Shown here: positions 36,686 to 46,362 of the stretch, piece by piece
Layout: every line of letters starts with the position of its first letter
Position numbering within the stretch: the stretch's first letter is position 1
Assembly: GCF_003417535.1 (NCBI RefSeq)
Contig: NZ_QVLS01000017.1
Coordinates: 19,994 to 83,993 of the forward strand
Direction: 5' to 3'
DNA: 64,000 bases
From: Hydrogenophaga borbori
GTDB lineage: Bacteria > Pseudomonadota > Gammaproteobacteria > Burkholderiales > Burkholderiaceae_C
Notes under the pieces: generated by a model
Seen by the model: the letters and a program-made list of their open reading frames with translations, nothing else
What the model was told of the DNA's origin: nothing
Databases searched by the model: none
Made by a program: the position numbers and the translations under genes

Positions 36686-37702
36686 ATGGACCTCTCCCTC
36701 TTCCCGCGCATCCGTCTGGGGCATTTCCCCACCCCCCTGGAGCCCATGGGCAACCTCTCGGCGCTGCTCGGCGGGCCGCGCCTGTGGGTCAAGCGTGACG
36801 ACTGCACCGGCCTCTCCACCGGCGGCAACAAAACTCGCAAGCTGGAATACCTCATGGCCGAAGCCGTGGCGGCCCGCGCCACCGTGGTCATCACCCAGGG
36901 GGCTACCCAGTCCAACCATGCTCGGCAGACTGCTGCGGCGGCTGCCCGGCTAGGCATGAAGTGCCACATCCTGCTGGAGGACCGCACCGGCAGCACCGAC
37001 CCGGACTACACCGACAACGGCAACGTGCTGCTGGATCGCCTGCACGGCGCCACGGTGGAACGGCGTCCGGGCGGTGCCGACATGCAACGCGAAATGGAAC
37101 AGGTGGCCGAGAAACTGCGTGCCGACGGGTTGCGACCGTATGTCATCCCTGGTGGCGGGTCAAACCCGGTGGGGGCGCTGGGCTACGTGAATGCAGCCTT
37201 CGAGCTGGTGGCACAAGCGGCTTCGCAGGGCATGAAGATCGACTATCTGGTGCACGCCACCGGCAGCTCGGGCACCCAGGCCGGGCTGGTGGCGGGGCTG
37301 CATGCCATCAACAGCGACATCAAGCTGCTGGGCATCGGCGTGCGCGCACCGCGGGAAAAGCAGGAGTCGATGGTGCACGACCTGGCCTGCCGCACGGCCG
37401 AGCACATGGGCATGCGCGGTGGCGTTCCACGCGAGTTGGTGGTGGCCAATTGCGACTACGTTGGCCCGGGCTACGGCCTTCCCACGCCAGGCATGCAGGA
37501 AGCGGTCGAAGTGCTGGCGCGCACCGAGGGGCTCCTGCTGGACCCCGTGTATTCCGGCAAAGGCATGGCGGGGCTGATCGATCTGATCCGCAAGGGATAT
37601 TTCCAGCCGAAACACAACGTGGTCTTCTTGCACACCGGAGGGTCGGTTGCACTGTTCGGCTACGGTGAGTCGCTGGGGCTCAAGCCAGCGCAGGTCAGCT
37701 GA
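36686..37702 (+). CDS. cuyA: L-cysteate sulfo-lyase / D-cysteine desulfhydrase-type PLP enzyme
   Basis: 338 residues of the ACC-deaminase/D-cysteine desulfhydrase fold II PLP family. The PLP lysine sits in [18 protein letters not shown] (about residue 52), with [19 protein letters not shown] next and [15 protein letters not shown] for phosphate binding. [12 protein letters not shown] ends the protein. CuyA cleaves L-cysteate to pyruvate, ammonia and sulfite; DcyD cleaves D-cysteine. Sequence alone does not separate them for me. The neighbourhood (sulfite dehydrogenase, LysR, TRAP importer directly behind) favours CuyA, whose sulfite would feed SoeABC. Confidence 0.7.
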   Translation: MDLSLFPRIRLGHFPTPLEPMGNLSALLGGPRLWVKRDDCTGLSTGGNKTRKLEYLMAEAVAARATVVITQGATQSNHARQTAAAAARLGMKCHILLEDRTGSTDPDYTDNGNVLLDRLHGATVERRPGGADMQREMEQVAEKLRADGLRPYVIPGGGSNPVGALGYVNAAFELVAQAASQGMKIDYLVHATGSSGTQAGLVAGLHAINSDIKLLGIGVRAPREKQESMVHDLACRTAEHMGMRGGVPRELVVANCDYVGPGYGLPTPGMQEAVEVLARTEGLLLDPVYSGKGMAGLIDLIRKGYFQPKHNVVFLHTGGSVALFGYGESLGLKPAQVS

Positions 37703-37776
37703 TCGGCCGCTCCCCCGAGGGGTGCAGACGATCGGGTTCGGGGTTTGTTCATGGTTCATCAACAGGAGACATCTAA

Positions 37777-38775
37777 ATGAAAAAGACCACGGTTCGCACG
37801 CTGCTGCGTTATTCCCTTTTGGCGGGTGCCGCCGCCGTCATGGCCACCACTGCCCATGCACAAACCACGTTGCGCTTGTCCACCTATGTGAACGAAGTTG
37901 ACGTCCGATACGAGGGTTTCAAGAAATTTGCCGAGCTGGTGAATGCCAAGACCTCTGGCCGGGTCAAGGTGCAGATCTTTGGCTCCTCCACCCTGCACGG
38001 CTGGAGCGAGGGCGTGGACGCCATGCAGGGCGGTGTTGCCGACATCAGCTGGGTGTCGGCCGACAAGCGACTGCCGTGCTACCGGGTCACCTCGCTCTAC
38101 CCGATGGCGGTGGACATGAAGAAGCAGATCGAGCTGGACGCTGCCTACGCCGCCTTGATGGCGCCCGAAGCCAACAAGGCGGGACTGGTGCCGCTCATCA
38201 ACTCCAACTATTCCTACGACCAGGAGTGGTGGTTCAAGAATCCCAACACCGACCTGGCCAAGCTCGACGGCAAGCTCGTGCGCTCCATAGGCCCGATGGT
38301 GTCGATGATGATCGAGACCTGGGGTGGCAAGCCGGTGTTCATTGCGCCCAAGGAAGTGTTCCAGTCGGCCGAGCGCGGCGTGGTGGACGGCATCAACATG
38401 GGTGTGGCCACCTACAGCGCCTGGAAGCTCTGGGGCGTGATGCCGCACATGGTCCAGTCCAACCTGTTCTACGGCAACATCCAGTACATGATGAATAAGC
38501 GCAAGTTCGATGCGCTGTCGCCTGCCGACCAGAAGGCGCTCCAGGCGGCCGCCACCGAGTCCGAGGTGTGGCTCAAGCCGCGCTACGAAGCCTGGGTGGA
38601 CGCGAGCATGGCTGACGCTGTGAAGCAGGGCGGCACCGTGACCAAGATCACCGCCGAGAAGCGCAAGGCCCTGCTGGACAGCGTGGTCGGCAAGTGGACG
38701 GGCGAGGTGGACACCGGTTGCGGGCCTGAGTTGGCTGGCAAGGTGCGCGCCCTGTTCAAGCAGTATTCGCTCTGA
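37777..38775 (+). CDS. TRAP transporter substrate-binding protein (DctP type), sulfonate candidate
   Basis: 332 residues with a Sec signal peptide (YSLLAGAAAVMATTAHA, cut after residue about 28). The mature protein is DctP/SBP_bac_7: KFAELVNAKTSGRVKVQIFG and AMQGGVADISWVSADK early, FQSAERGVVDGINMG in the hinge. Preceded by CAGGAGA before the ATG. It lies 74 bp behind the cuyA-like gene and starts a PQM set, so it probably captures cysteate or a related small sulfonate in the periplasm. Ligand by context only. Confidence 0.85.
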   Translation: MKKTTVRTLLRYSLLAGAAAVMATTAHAQTTLRLSTYVNEVDVRYEGFKKFAELVNAKTSGRVKVQIFGSSTLHGWSEGVDAMQGGVADISWVSADKRLPCYRVTSLYPMAVDMKKQIELDAAYAALMAPEANKAGLVPLINSNYSYDQEWWFKNPNTDLAKLDGKLVRSIGPMVSMMIETWGGKPVFIAPKEVFQSAERGVVDGINMGVATYSAWKLWGVMPHMVQSNLFYGNIQYMMNKRKFDALSPADQKALQAAATESEVWLKPRYEAWVDASMADAVKQGGTVTKITAEKRKALLDSVVGKWTGEVDTGCGPELAGKVRALFKQYSL

Positions 38776-38780
38776 AGCCC

Positions 38781-39287
38781 ATGTTGGCAACGATTGAACG
38801 GGGCCTGGAGCGGCTGGCCGGTTGGCTGGCCGCCGCAGGCGCCATCATCATCGTGGTGCAGACCGTCTGGATTTCCTACGGCGTTTTCATGCGTTACGTC
38901 GTCGGCAAGCCTGACGGCACGGTGACAGAAGCCACTGCCTTGCTGCTGTTTCCCGCCGCCTTGCTGGGGCTGGCGTTTGCCCTGCGGGAGGACGCCTACC
39001 CCAAGGTGTCGTTCCTGATCGATGCGCTGGGGCCGCGCGGTCGACAGCTCCTGACGGCGGTCAATTTGGTGCTCATGATCGCCGTGGGGACCTTCTTCTC
39101 CATCGCCGGTATAGAAGCCACTTTCCGAGCCTACGAGTCTGGCACCGCGTCCGAGATTCTGCTTTGGCCGCGCTACCTCTTCTGGGCGCCTGGCGCTCTC
39201 GCACTGGTGGTGTTCACTGTGTATGCCTGCGTGCGCCTTGTGTCGGTGCTCTCCAGCCCGCCGCAGCCCGCTCCTCAACAACGGTAG
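38781..39287 (+). CDS. TRAP transporter small permease (DctQ type)
   Basis: 168 residues, four hydrophobic helices (AAGAIIIVVQTVWISYGVFM, LLFPAALLGLAFAL, VNLVLMIAVGTFFSIAG and FWAPGALALVVFTVYACV). The start is 6 bp after the binding-protein stop. DctQ subunits connect the binding protein with the large permease. The residues between helices 1 and 2 (VVGKPDGTVTEAT) match the family position of the conserved Glu. Nothing unusual. Confidence 0.82.
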   Translation: MLATIERGLERLAGWLAAAGAIIIVVQTVWISYGVFMRYVVGKPDGTVTEATALLLFPAALLGLAFALREDAYPKVSFLIDALGPRGRQLLTAVNLVLMIAVGTFFSIAGIEATFRAYESGTASEILLWPRYLFWAPGALALVVFTVYACVRLVSVLSSPPQPAPQQR

Positions 39288-39296
39288 AGGTTTTTC

Positions 39297-40598
39297 ATGG
39301 AGTGGTACCACGTCGGACTGGGGCTGTTGGCTCTGCTGGTTGTCTTCATCGGGATTGGATTGCCCATTCCCTTTGCGCTGGCATTGGCCTCCATGCCTTT
39401 CCTACTGCACATCCAGGGTTGGTCCACCGCCCTGGTCAGTACGGAGCTCAAACTGTGGGGTGTCTGGATCGACTACGTCTTGCTGGCCGTCCCACTGTTT
39501 GTTTTCCTGGGTGAATTGATCGGGCGGTCCAACATCGGGGCCAACCTTTACCAGCTCATGCACCGGGGTGTGCGGGTGAAGGGCTCAGCCGCGTATGGCA
39601 GCATCGCGGCGTGCGCCGGTTTCGGCGCGGTGTGTGGCTCGTCGATGGTGGGCTCGCTGACCATCGGCGGTGTGGCCCTGCCCGAGATGACCAAGCTCGG
39701 CTACAACAAGCGGCTGTCGAGTGGTGTGCTGGCTGCGGGGGGCACCCTCAGCGTGCTGATTCCGCCCAGCCTGATCCTGCTGTTCTACGGTATCGTCACC
39801 GACACCTCGATCGGCGAGCTGTTCATCGCGGGCGTCATCCCTGGTCTGCTGCTGACGCTGTTGTTCGCCGTGACCGTTTTCATCTGGGGGCGCATGTACC
39901 CCAGCCACATCCCCGGCGCGGACAACGCACCACGCCCCTCGGTGCGCGAATTCCTGATTGCTTTCGGCCCGATTTTTCTCATCGGACTGGTCATCACCGT
40001 TTCGATCTACGCCGGCATTGCCACCCCCACGGAAGCCGCGGCGGTGTCGGCGCTGCTGACCACGATCCTCGCGTTTGCCGTAGGGGGCCTGACCGTGCGA
40101 GGCTTCAACGAAGCCTTGTTTGCCACCATGCGCACCATGGGCTACCTGGGCTTGCTCTTGTCGGCGGGCATCCTTTTCGGCTTCGTGCTGACGTACTACC
40201 GGGTGCCGCAGGAAGTCAGCGAACTGTTCCTGTCCTACAACCTCAGCCCCGTCATGGTGCTGGCCATGGTGATCGTGTTCTACGTCATCCTGGGCATGTT
40301 CCTGGAACCGGTGTCGATGACCTTCATCACCTTGCCCACCATCTACCCGCTGATGCAAGCAGCGGGTTATGACCTGATCTGGTTTGGCATTGTCTACACC
40401 ATCACCATGGAAATCGCGGTGCTCACACCGCCGGTGGGCTTGAACCTGTATGTCATTCAGGGGATCAGCCGAGGCACCATTCCCATCGGTGACGTGATCA
40501 AGGGCTGCCTGCCGTTCCTGGCCTGCATGGTGTTGCTGATCGCCATGGTGATCGCCATTCCCGGCATTGCCCTGTGGCTGCCCTCGATCATGAAATGA
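39297..40598 (+). CDS. TRAP transporter large permease (DctM type)
   Basis: 433 residues with 12 or so helices. DctM features are AACAGFGAVCGSSMVGSLT, TIGGVALPEMTKLGYNKRLS, GTLSVLIPPSLILLFYGIVT and IATPTEAAAVSALLTTI. It forms the sodium-driven translocation pathway with the preceding DctQ. Its stop overlaps the ATG of an alpha/beta hydrolase gene (ATGA), so that enzyme belongs to the same operon. The N-terminus MEWYHVGLGLL is a natural start with purines upstream. Confidence 0.87.
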   Translation: MEWYHVGLGLLALLVVFIGIGLPIPFALALASMPFLLHIQGWSTALVSTELKLWGVWIDYVLLAVPLFVFLGELIGRSNIGANLYQLMHRGVRVKGSAAYGSIAACAGFGAVCGSSMVGSLTIGGVALPEMTKLGYNKRLSSGVLAAGGTLSVLIPPSLILLFYGIVTDTSIGELFIAGVIPGLLLTLLFAVTVFIWGRMYPSHIPGADNAPRPSVREFLIAFGPIFLIGLVITVSIYAGIATPTEAAAVSALLTTILAFAVGGLTVRGFNEALFATMRTMGYLGLLLSAGILFGFVLTYYRVPQEVSELFLSYNLSPVMVLAMVIVFYVILGMFLEPVSMTFITLPTIYPLMQAAGYDLIWFGIVYTITMEIAVLTPPVGLNLYVIQGISRGTIPIGDVIKGCLPFLACMVLLIAMVIAIPGIALWLPSIMK

Positions 40599-41407
40599 CA
40601 GCGAACGCGATGGCTTCTGAAGTGCTGCATGTGGCGCGGGCCGGCAAAGGCGAGCCGCTGGTGCTGGTGCATGGGTATCTGGGTGGGTCCAGCCAGTGGG
40701 CTGCCGAGCTGCAGGCCCTGGGCCAGCAGCTGGACGTGATCGCGCCCGACCTGCCGGGCTTTGGCAAAAGCCGACACCTGACCTCGCCCGACCGGATCGA
40801 GGGGTACGCCAGTGCGGTGCTGCAAGCCCTGGACCACCTGGGCGTGCAGCGCTTCCATCTGCTCGGCCACTCCATGGGCGGCATGATCGTGCAGGAGATG
40901 GTTCGCCTGGCGCCAACGCGTGTGGACCGCCTGGTGCTTTATGGCACCGGCCCGCTGGGCTTGCTGCCGGGCCGCTTCGAGACCATGGCGCGGTCGCGCG
41001 AACGATTGGCCGAAGATGGCGTGGACGCCACCGCACGCCGCATCAGCGCCACCTGGCTGTTGCACCGCGAACAATCGCCCCACGCCGCAGCGCTGGGCGA
41101 TCTGGCGGCGCAGGCCAGCGCTCAGGCGGCCGAAGCCGGTCTTTGGGCCATGGAGCGTTGGGACGGGCGGCCGAACCTGCCCCACATCACCCAGCCAACC
41201 CTGATCGTCTGGGGCGACCACGACCGCAGCTACCAGTGGCCGCAAGTGGAGCAGTTGTGGCGGCAGATTCCCAACGCATCGCTCGCGGTGCTTCCGCATT
41301 GTTCGCATGCACTCCACCTGGAATATCCCGAGTTGTTCCATCGGTTGGTGGCGGACTTCCTGCTCGGGCCTGCCAACCAGCCCATGCAGACAGGGCCGGG
41401 CAGGTGA
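40595..41407 (+). CDS. alpha/beta hydrolase
   Basis: 270 residues, ATG overlapping the DctM stop. Catalytic triad in sight: Ser in LLGHSMGGMIVQ (about residue 95), Asp in IVWGDHDRSYQW and His in LPHCSHALHLEYPE. The oxyanion segment is LVHGYLGGSSQW. This is the general hydrolase fold of meta-cleavage-product hydrolases and esterases. Co-transcription with a sulfonate-type TRAP importer suggests the imported compound may include an ester or amide, but the substrate is unknown. Confidence 0.8.
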   Translation: MTANAMASEVLHVARAGKGEPLVLVHGYLGGSSQWAAELQALGQQLDVIAPDLPGFGKSRHLTSPDRIEGYASAVLQALDHLGVQRFHLLGHSMGGMIVQEMVRLAPTRVDRLVLYGTGPLGLLPGRFETMARSRERLAEDGVDATARRISATWLLHREQSPHAAALGDLAAQASAQAAEAGLWAMERWDGRPNLPHITQPTLIVWGDHDRSYQWPQVEQLWRQIPNASLAVLPHCSHALHLEYPELFHRLVADFLLGPANQPMQTGPGR

Positions 41408-41480
41408 GGGCCTTGCCCCGGCGCTCGACCGCGAAGCTGCCTAAACTCGTGCCATCTGTTTGCAGCGCGCGGGGGCTTGC

Positions 41481-42428
41481 ATGGAACTGAAGTGGCTGGA
41501 CGACTACCTTGCCTTGATAGAGACAGGCTCCTTCTCGGCAGCAGCCGAGAAGCGGCATGTCTCCCAACCCGCGTTTTCGAGGCGCATCCAGCAGCTGGAA
41601 GACTGGGCGGGGGTTTCGCTGATCGACCGCTCACGCAAGCCGTTGCGCTTCACGCCGTTGGCTGCAAAGCACGAGGCGGCCTTCCGTAGCCTCGCCACGC
41701 AGATCTACGAGTTTCAGGCCACGTTGCGCTCCGACGCCAATCAGACACCCGGTCTTGTGATGGCCGCCCAACACAGCCTGGCCGCCTGGTACCTGCCCAC
41801 CTTTCTGGAAGAGCTTCGTTCCTTGATGCCCGACCAGCGCTTCAGGATCCGTTCCGAGAATCGTGACGAAAGCGTGGCGCTGCTGGCGCGTGGCCATGCC
41901 GACATCCTGCTGACCTACGAAACACGGCAGACCCAAAGCGACGTTCCGCCGCAGCTCGCCACATGCTGCCAACTGGGCGAGGACGCGCTGGTGCTGGTGG
42001 CCAGCGCCAGGCTGTGCAAATCGGAAGACTTCACGAACCCGAAGCGGCCCCTGCCGTTACTGTGCTTTCCCCCGGAGAGCTTCTTCGGGCAAGCCATCCG
42101 TACCCATGCACTGCCCGAATTGATGCACGCCCGGTTGATCACCATTCAGTGTGTGAGCGAATTCAGTCTGGGTCTTCGGGAAATGGCGCTGATTCATCAG
42201 GGCGCTGCGTGGCTGCCACGAAACCTGATCGCGCAAGACCTTCAGGAGGGGAAGCTGCGGGAGGTTCAATCGGTGGGCAGCGAGGTACCGCTAAAGATTG
42301 TGGCCTATTTTTCGAACCACAGCGGGCGAGCACTGCAAGGCCTGCTGGCGCAACTCCTTGCCCGGCGAGGCGCCCACAGTAAAGCAAACCCGCCCACGCA
42401 AGCAGAGGCCTCACTAGCACCGGAATGA
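41481..42428 (+). CDS. LysR-family regulator at the end of the TRAP operon
   Basis: 315 residues from the ATG at 41481 (MELKWLDDYLALIETG); upstream codons in frame do not look coding. Helix-turn-helix: SFSAAAEKRHVSQPAFSRRI. The C-terminal binding domain includes VMAAQHSLAAWYLPTFLEEL and LGLREMALIHQGAAWLPRNL. It differs from the first LysR at 35496 and follows the hydrolase by 74 bp on the same strand. It may sense the imported compound. It converges on the MFS gene of the next operon. Confidence 0.85.
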   Translation: MELKWLDDYLALIETGSFSAAAEKRHVSQPAFSRRIQQLEDWAGVSLIDRSRKPLRFTPLAAKHEAAFRSLATQIYEFQATLRSDANQTPGLVMAAQHSLAAWYLPTFLEELRSLMPDQRFRIRSENRDESVALLARGHADILLTYETRQTQSDVPPQLATCCQLGEDALVLVASARLCKSEDFTNPKRPLPLLCFPPESFFGQAIRTHALPELMHARLITIQCVSEFSLGLREMALIHQGAAWLPRNLIAQDLQEGKLREVQSVGSEVPLKIVAYFSNHSGRALQGLLAQLLARRGAHSKANPPTQAEASLAPE

Positions 42429-42672
42429 ACGCCCGCAGAGCAAGCAGAAAGGTCCAGAAGTGGCCCGGTGCCTTAGTAGTCGGGCAGATACGTCGCCGAC
42501 ATCGCGATCAACGCACACACGAGCGCTCCAAGCTCAACAGGCGCGATGCCTGCCAAACTGGCTTGGCACTGGGCGAACTTCTCTTCAACTCTCGAAAAGA
42601 GATAAGGACAATGGAAAAAACCGCCCTTCTCCGGGGAGTCCAGGCCGACGACGTTGAGCTACCGCGAAAGGG

Positions 42673-43911
42673 CTAAATGCTCCGCAGCCGTCGCGAGAGG
42701 TAAAGCAGCAGCAACGCCCCTACACAAGCGGCACCACCTGCCAAGCCGAATGAAGCGGCGTAGCCGCCGCTCATGTCGCGCACCAACCCTCCCGACCAGC
42801 TACCTATCCCTGCGGCCAGGAAGGCGAAGAAATAGATCTCGGCAATCCGGCGACCCGCCTCGGAAGCCGGAAACAACTCTCGCACCAATACCGCGTATGC
42901 GGGGACATAGCCACCGAATCCCAGGCCTATCAGGACGACCGCTGCGAAAGTCGACGCAGGGCCAGTGGAGCCGGCCAACAGGATCACACCGGTGAGGTGC
43001 AGCACAGACACTGCAACCAACATTCGGTAGTGACCGAACCGGTTGGAAAGCTGCCCCATTGACAGACGGGACAGCAACGTCACGCCCAGCATGACCGACA
43101 CAAAGACAGCCGCCGTGGCGGGCGCAAGGCCGATCTCTTCGCCGAAGGCAGTCAAGTGGCCGATCGCAATGAAGGTTGCGAGGTTAAAGAGTGCCATGCA
43201 CAGTCCCAGGAGTGCGAATCCCGCACGGTCGATTTTGACGACACCTTTTTCTGCGGTCCTGCCATGCGAGGCGGGTTGCGGCGGTGCCCGGCGGAATGCG
43301 AACGCACAGGCCAGGAGGATCACCCCAGCAACAATCCCATAGCCCTCGATGGCCTGGCGCCATCCGTACTGCTCCGCACTCCAGCGCAGCAGAGGCGGCA
43401 GTGTCAGCCCGCCGACACTCTGACCAGATGCGGCGATCGCAATCGACAGCGCCCGGTGTCGGTCAAACCATTGGCTCACTGCAGCCGCCAGAGGACTGAA
43501 GAAGGCGCCCTGCCCGATACCACCTACGAGCAGGCCATAGGCCAGATGAAGTGTCAGTAGGTTTTCAGCCCGTGCGGCGACCACCAAGCCTATCCCGGTG
43601 GCCAGCGCAGCCACCACCGCGATGCAGAAGAAGCCGAACCGATCCAACATGCGCCCGAGCAGCAGACTGCCCGCACCTGCACCGAACATCGCAGAGGTGT
43701 GGATCAGTGCGATCGTGCTGGCCCCTGCCTGCCAGTCACTCGAGAGCGGTTTGAGCAGAACCGGAATGCTGGTCACCGCACCGAAACTGATCGAAGCGAT
43801 GACGAGCGTAACGAAGGCAACCCACCACCCATATGCACTCTGGATAGAGGGTTCCTCTACCGCCTTGACGGACAAACCAGGAAGCGGCTCTTCGCTACGT
43901 GTCAGCTGCAC
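42673..43911 (-). CDS. MFS transporter, last gene of the Rieske oxygenase operon
   Basis: 412 residues, 12 predicted helices. The MFS loop 2-3 motif is LLLGRMLDRFGFF; the second half repeats it as LSMGQLSNRFGHY. The fold resembles the monocarboxylate/oxalate-formate type (YGWWVAFVTLVIASISFGA). Its start lies inside the end of the Rieske ferredoxin gene (10 bp overlap), so it belongs to that operon. It could import the substrate or export a product; there is already a TRAP importer in the operon. Confidence 0.82.
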   Translation of the reverse strand: MQLTRSEEPLPGLSVKAVEEPSIQSAYGWWVAFVTLVIASISFGAVTSIPVLLKPLSSDWQAGASTIALIHTSAMFGAGAGSLLLGRMLDRFGFFCIAVVAALATGIGLVVAARAENLLTLHLAYGLLVGGIGQGAFFSPLAAAVSQWFDRHRALSIAIAASGQSVGGLTLPPLLRWSAEQYGWRQAIEGYGIVAGVILLACAFAFRRAPPQPASHGRTAEKGVVKIDRAGFALLGLCMALFNLATFIAIGHLTAFGEEIGLAPATAAVFVSVMLGVTLLSRLSMGQLSNRFGHYRMLVAVSVLHLTGVILLAGSTGPASTFAAVVLIGLGFGGYVPAYAVLVRELFPASEAGRRIAEIYFFAFLAAGIGSWSGGLVRDMSGGYAASFGLAGGAACVGALLLLYLSRRLRSI

Positions 43912-44261
43912 GAGGAGTCGCCGAAGCGCTTGAGTTTCTGGACATTGACAACGTACTTACCCGCCTCCAGACGAACTGGGGCGACCTGAAGCGGCATTTC
44001 TGCGAGCCCGACCGGTTCGCCACTGAGAAGGTTCCACTGCCAAAGGTGCTTGGAACATGTAAGAACGTTGCCGTCCACGATGCCGTGGGCGAGCCGCTCC
44101 TCCATGTGCGGACAGATCGCGGGGCACGCGACCACGCCGACTTCGGTGCGAACCAACAGGATCTGCTGGCCGCCCGAGTGGCATTCGAGCAACTCCTCGC
44201 CTTCGAACTCGTCGGCATCGCAGGCAACCTGCCAGTCCTCTTGTGTGCTATCTGGTTCCAT
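43902..44261 (-). CDS. Rieske [2Fe-2S] ferredoxin
   Basis: 119 residues. The cluster ligands are in CPHMEERLAHG (C-x-H) and CSKHLWQWNL (C-x2-H), 16 residues apart, with the disulfide-less pattern of oxygenase ferredoxins such as TmoC/BphF. It should pass electrons from the reductase encoded 9 bp upstream to the terminal oxygenase of the same operon. The length is normal. Confidence 0.85.
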   Translation of the reverse strand: MEPDSTQEDWQVACDADEFEGEELLECHSGGQQILLVRTEVGVVACPAICPHMEERLAHGIVDGNVLTCSKHLWQWNLLSGEPVGLAEMPLQVAPVRLEAGKYVVNVQKLKRFGDSSCS

Positions 44262-44270
44262 GATTTGGGA

Positions 44271-45314
44271 TTAGGAGAAACTGTCATATCGGATCTTGGT
44301 CGGACTCAGCTTTGCGCGTAGGAGCAACATGCGCATGCTGGCTTCGACCATGGGAGGCGGCCCGGCGACGAAGACGGCGCGTTTCTTCCACTCTTCGGTG
44401 CTCAGAAGCTCAGACGCCAGCTCGTGTACAAAACCACGTTCGTAGGTCAGCCCCGGAATCGCCTGAGGCAAGTCCGCGTCCGCCGGCTCATCTGATAGCG
44501 CCACCACGACGCGCAAGTTCTCAGAAGCACTTTTCGCTGCTTCGACCAGCCTCTCGATCACTTGCTGGGAACGCAGCGTCCGCAGGCCACACACCACGTC
44601 CAAGCGGTGCCGCGAAAGATGCCCTGTGGCTTTCGCCCAATCGAGCAGCGACAACGCGACGCCCGCGCCGGATCCACCGACAAGGACAGCCATGTCATGG
44701 TCCTGCGCGGGATGAACGTGCGCCGTTCCAAGCGGCCCGAAGACCGTAACCTGTGTGCCCACCTGCTGCTGCCCGCAGAGAAGTGGCGATACGCCTCCCC
44801 CTGGCTTCTCACGCACGAGCAGGGCGAGCTCGACAACGTCTGCGCCGTCATGAGCTGGCGAATACGCCCGGAAGCCCTCCACGCCTGGAATCGAAACGAG
44901 CACGAACTGGCCCGCCAGGAAGCGCATGGGCCTCTGCAACTTAAGCACGACCCAGGCGAGCCCATCCTCATCGCGGGCTACCGAGGACACGGAAGCTTGG
45001 TGCGTCATCGGGGTGTCCCGCTGATGCCTAGAGTCTCCCGCTCTTGCCTCCAGGACACAATTCCTCAGCGGCGTCGACTGGCAAAGCAGGATCTCCCCTT
45101 CCTTCTTCAGTGCACGACTGCCGGGAGCCTCTTTCCACAAGGTTTCGACCTCCCCCGACAGCAGCGTTGCCCTGCAGTTCCCACAGGTGCCAGTAGCACA
45201 ACCGTAGGGCAGGTCGGCCCCGCCGCTCAACCCCGCGTACAGCAGCCGTTCACCCGAAACGCAGGTGAACAATTGCGAGCCGCTGTCGTTGCGAATCTCC
45301 ACCGTGTGTCCCAT
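44271..45314 (-). CDS. oxygenase reductase (plant-type 2Fe-2S, FAD, NAD domains)
   Basis: 347 residues. The N-terminal plant-type ferredoxin has YGCATGTCGNCRATLL with a fourth Cys in ILLCQS. The flavin domain has FRAYSPAHD (RxYS-type FAD motif) and the NAD domain VLVGGSGAGVALSLL, ending AVFVAGPPPMVEAS and a YDSF C-terminus. This is the phenol-hydroxylase/toluene-monooxygenase type of reductase. It feeds electrons from NADH to the Rieske ferredoxin next door. Confidence 0.88.
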   Translation of the reverse strand: MGHTVEIRNDSGSQLFTCVSGERLLYAGLSGGADLPYGCATGTCGNCRATLLSGEVETLWKEAPGSRALKKEGEILLCQSTPLRNCVLEARAGDSRHQRDTPMTHQASVSSVARDEDGLAWVVLKLQRPMRFLAGQFVLVSIPGVEGFRAYSPAHDGADVVELALLVREKPGGGVSPLLCGQQQVGTQVTVFGPLGTAHVHPAQDHDMAVLVGGSGAGVALSLLDWAKATGHLSRHRLDVVCGLRTLRSQQVIERLVEAAKSASENLRVVVALSDEPADADLPQAIPGLTYERGFVHELASELLSTEEWKKRAVFVAGPPPMVEASMRMLLLRAKLSPTKIRYDSFS

Positions 45315-45335
45315 CGCGGCCGTACCTCGGGGAAA

Positions 45336-46352
45336 TCACGCGGCCTTGCGGATGCCGTGGGCGAGCCGCTGGGCTTCCTCGATCACCACGTCCTCCTGGG
45401 CCGCGACCACCTTGCGCTCGCCCAGACGCAGGACCAGCTTTCGTGGATCGCATCCGTAACGCTCCGCCGCGTGCTTGACCGGGTGGATGTAGCCGCCGTA
45501 AACGTTGGCATAACCCATGAGGATCGAATCATTGTCGATCACGGGCATCGGCTGCGGCGCCACCTGCTTGCTGAAGACGTCGGCCGCATCCATGATGCCG
45601 AAGATGTCGGCCCCGACCTCGTGACCGGCACGCTTTAGCGCAGTGATCGCCACCTCGGTCTGCGCGTTGCCAGCGCCACCGCCAAACCCTTTGAGGCTTC
45701 CATCGATGAAGCTGGCACCCTCCTCCACCGCGGCAAGAATGTTTCCGATGGCGAGGCCCAGGTTGTTGTGTGGGTGAAAGCCGATGGGAATCTTGACCGC
45801 GCCGCGCACGGCGCGCACCCGGGCAGCGACCTCGGTCGGCACCAGGTGGCCCTGCGACTCCGCAAGGTTCACGTAGTCGGCGCCGTAAGACTCAAGCTTG
45901 CGTGCCTCTTCGGCGAGTTGCTCAGGCGACGCCATCCCGGCGGAAATGAGGTAGCCGACTGTGAACATTCCCAGGTCTTTCGCCCGTCGAAGATGCTGCT
46001 CGGTGATATCGGCTTCGGTGCAATGAGTGGCTACGCGAGCGACCTTCACGCCAGCGTCTGCCGCCATTTCCAAGTCATTGAAGAGGCCGAAGCCCGGAAC
46101 CAGCAGAATCGCGATCCTCGCCCTTTTCACCACTCGGCAGGCCGCACGAAGCAGCTCCTCGTCGCTCGCTGCTGCCCGGCCCACATGCAGGCTGCTGCCA
46201 CCCAGGCCATCGCCGTGGCCAACTTCGATGATGTCGACGCCTGCCCGATCCAGTGCCGCCGCCGTCGCCGCGACGATCTCCGGCGTGAATTGGTGTCGAT
46301 AGGTATGGTTGCCGTCGCGAAGCGTGACGTCAACAAATGTGATCTTGGCCAA
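45336..46352 (-). CDS. mhpE: 4-hydroxy-2-oxovalerate aldolase
   Basis: 338 residues, DmpG/BphI/MhpE family. Visible motifs are VTLRDGNHTYRHQF with metal and catalytic residues, VGHGDGLGGSSLHVG, GFHPHNNLGLAIGN with the HxH metal ligands, and the C-terminal communication domain. It cleaves 4-hydroxy-2-oxoacids to pyruvate and an aldehyde, handing the aldehyde through a channel to the acylating dehydrogenase encoded 10 bp upstream. It is usually the last step of meta-cleavage pathways, but no ring-cleavage gene is in this operon. Confidence 0.93.
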   Translation of the reverse strand: MAKITFVDVTLRDGNHTYRHQFTPEIVAATAAALDRAGVDIIEVGHGDGLGGSSLHVGRAAASDEELLRAACRVVKRARIAILLVPGFGLFNDLEMAADAGVKVARVATHCTEADITEQHLRRAKDLGMFTVGYLISAGMASPEQLAEEARKLESYGADYVNLAESQGHLVPTEVAARVRAVRGAVKIPIGFHPHNNLGLAIGNILAAVEEGASFIDGSLKGFGGGAGNAQTEVAITALKRAGHEVGADIFGIMDAADVFSKQVAPQPMPVIDNDSILMGYANVYGGYIHPVKHAAERYGCDPRKLVLRLGERKVVAAQEDVVIEEAQRLAHGIRKAA

Positions 46353-46362
46353 CTACATCTCC

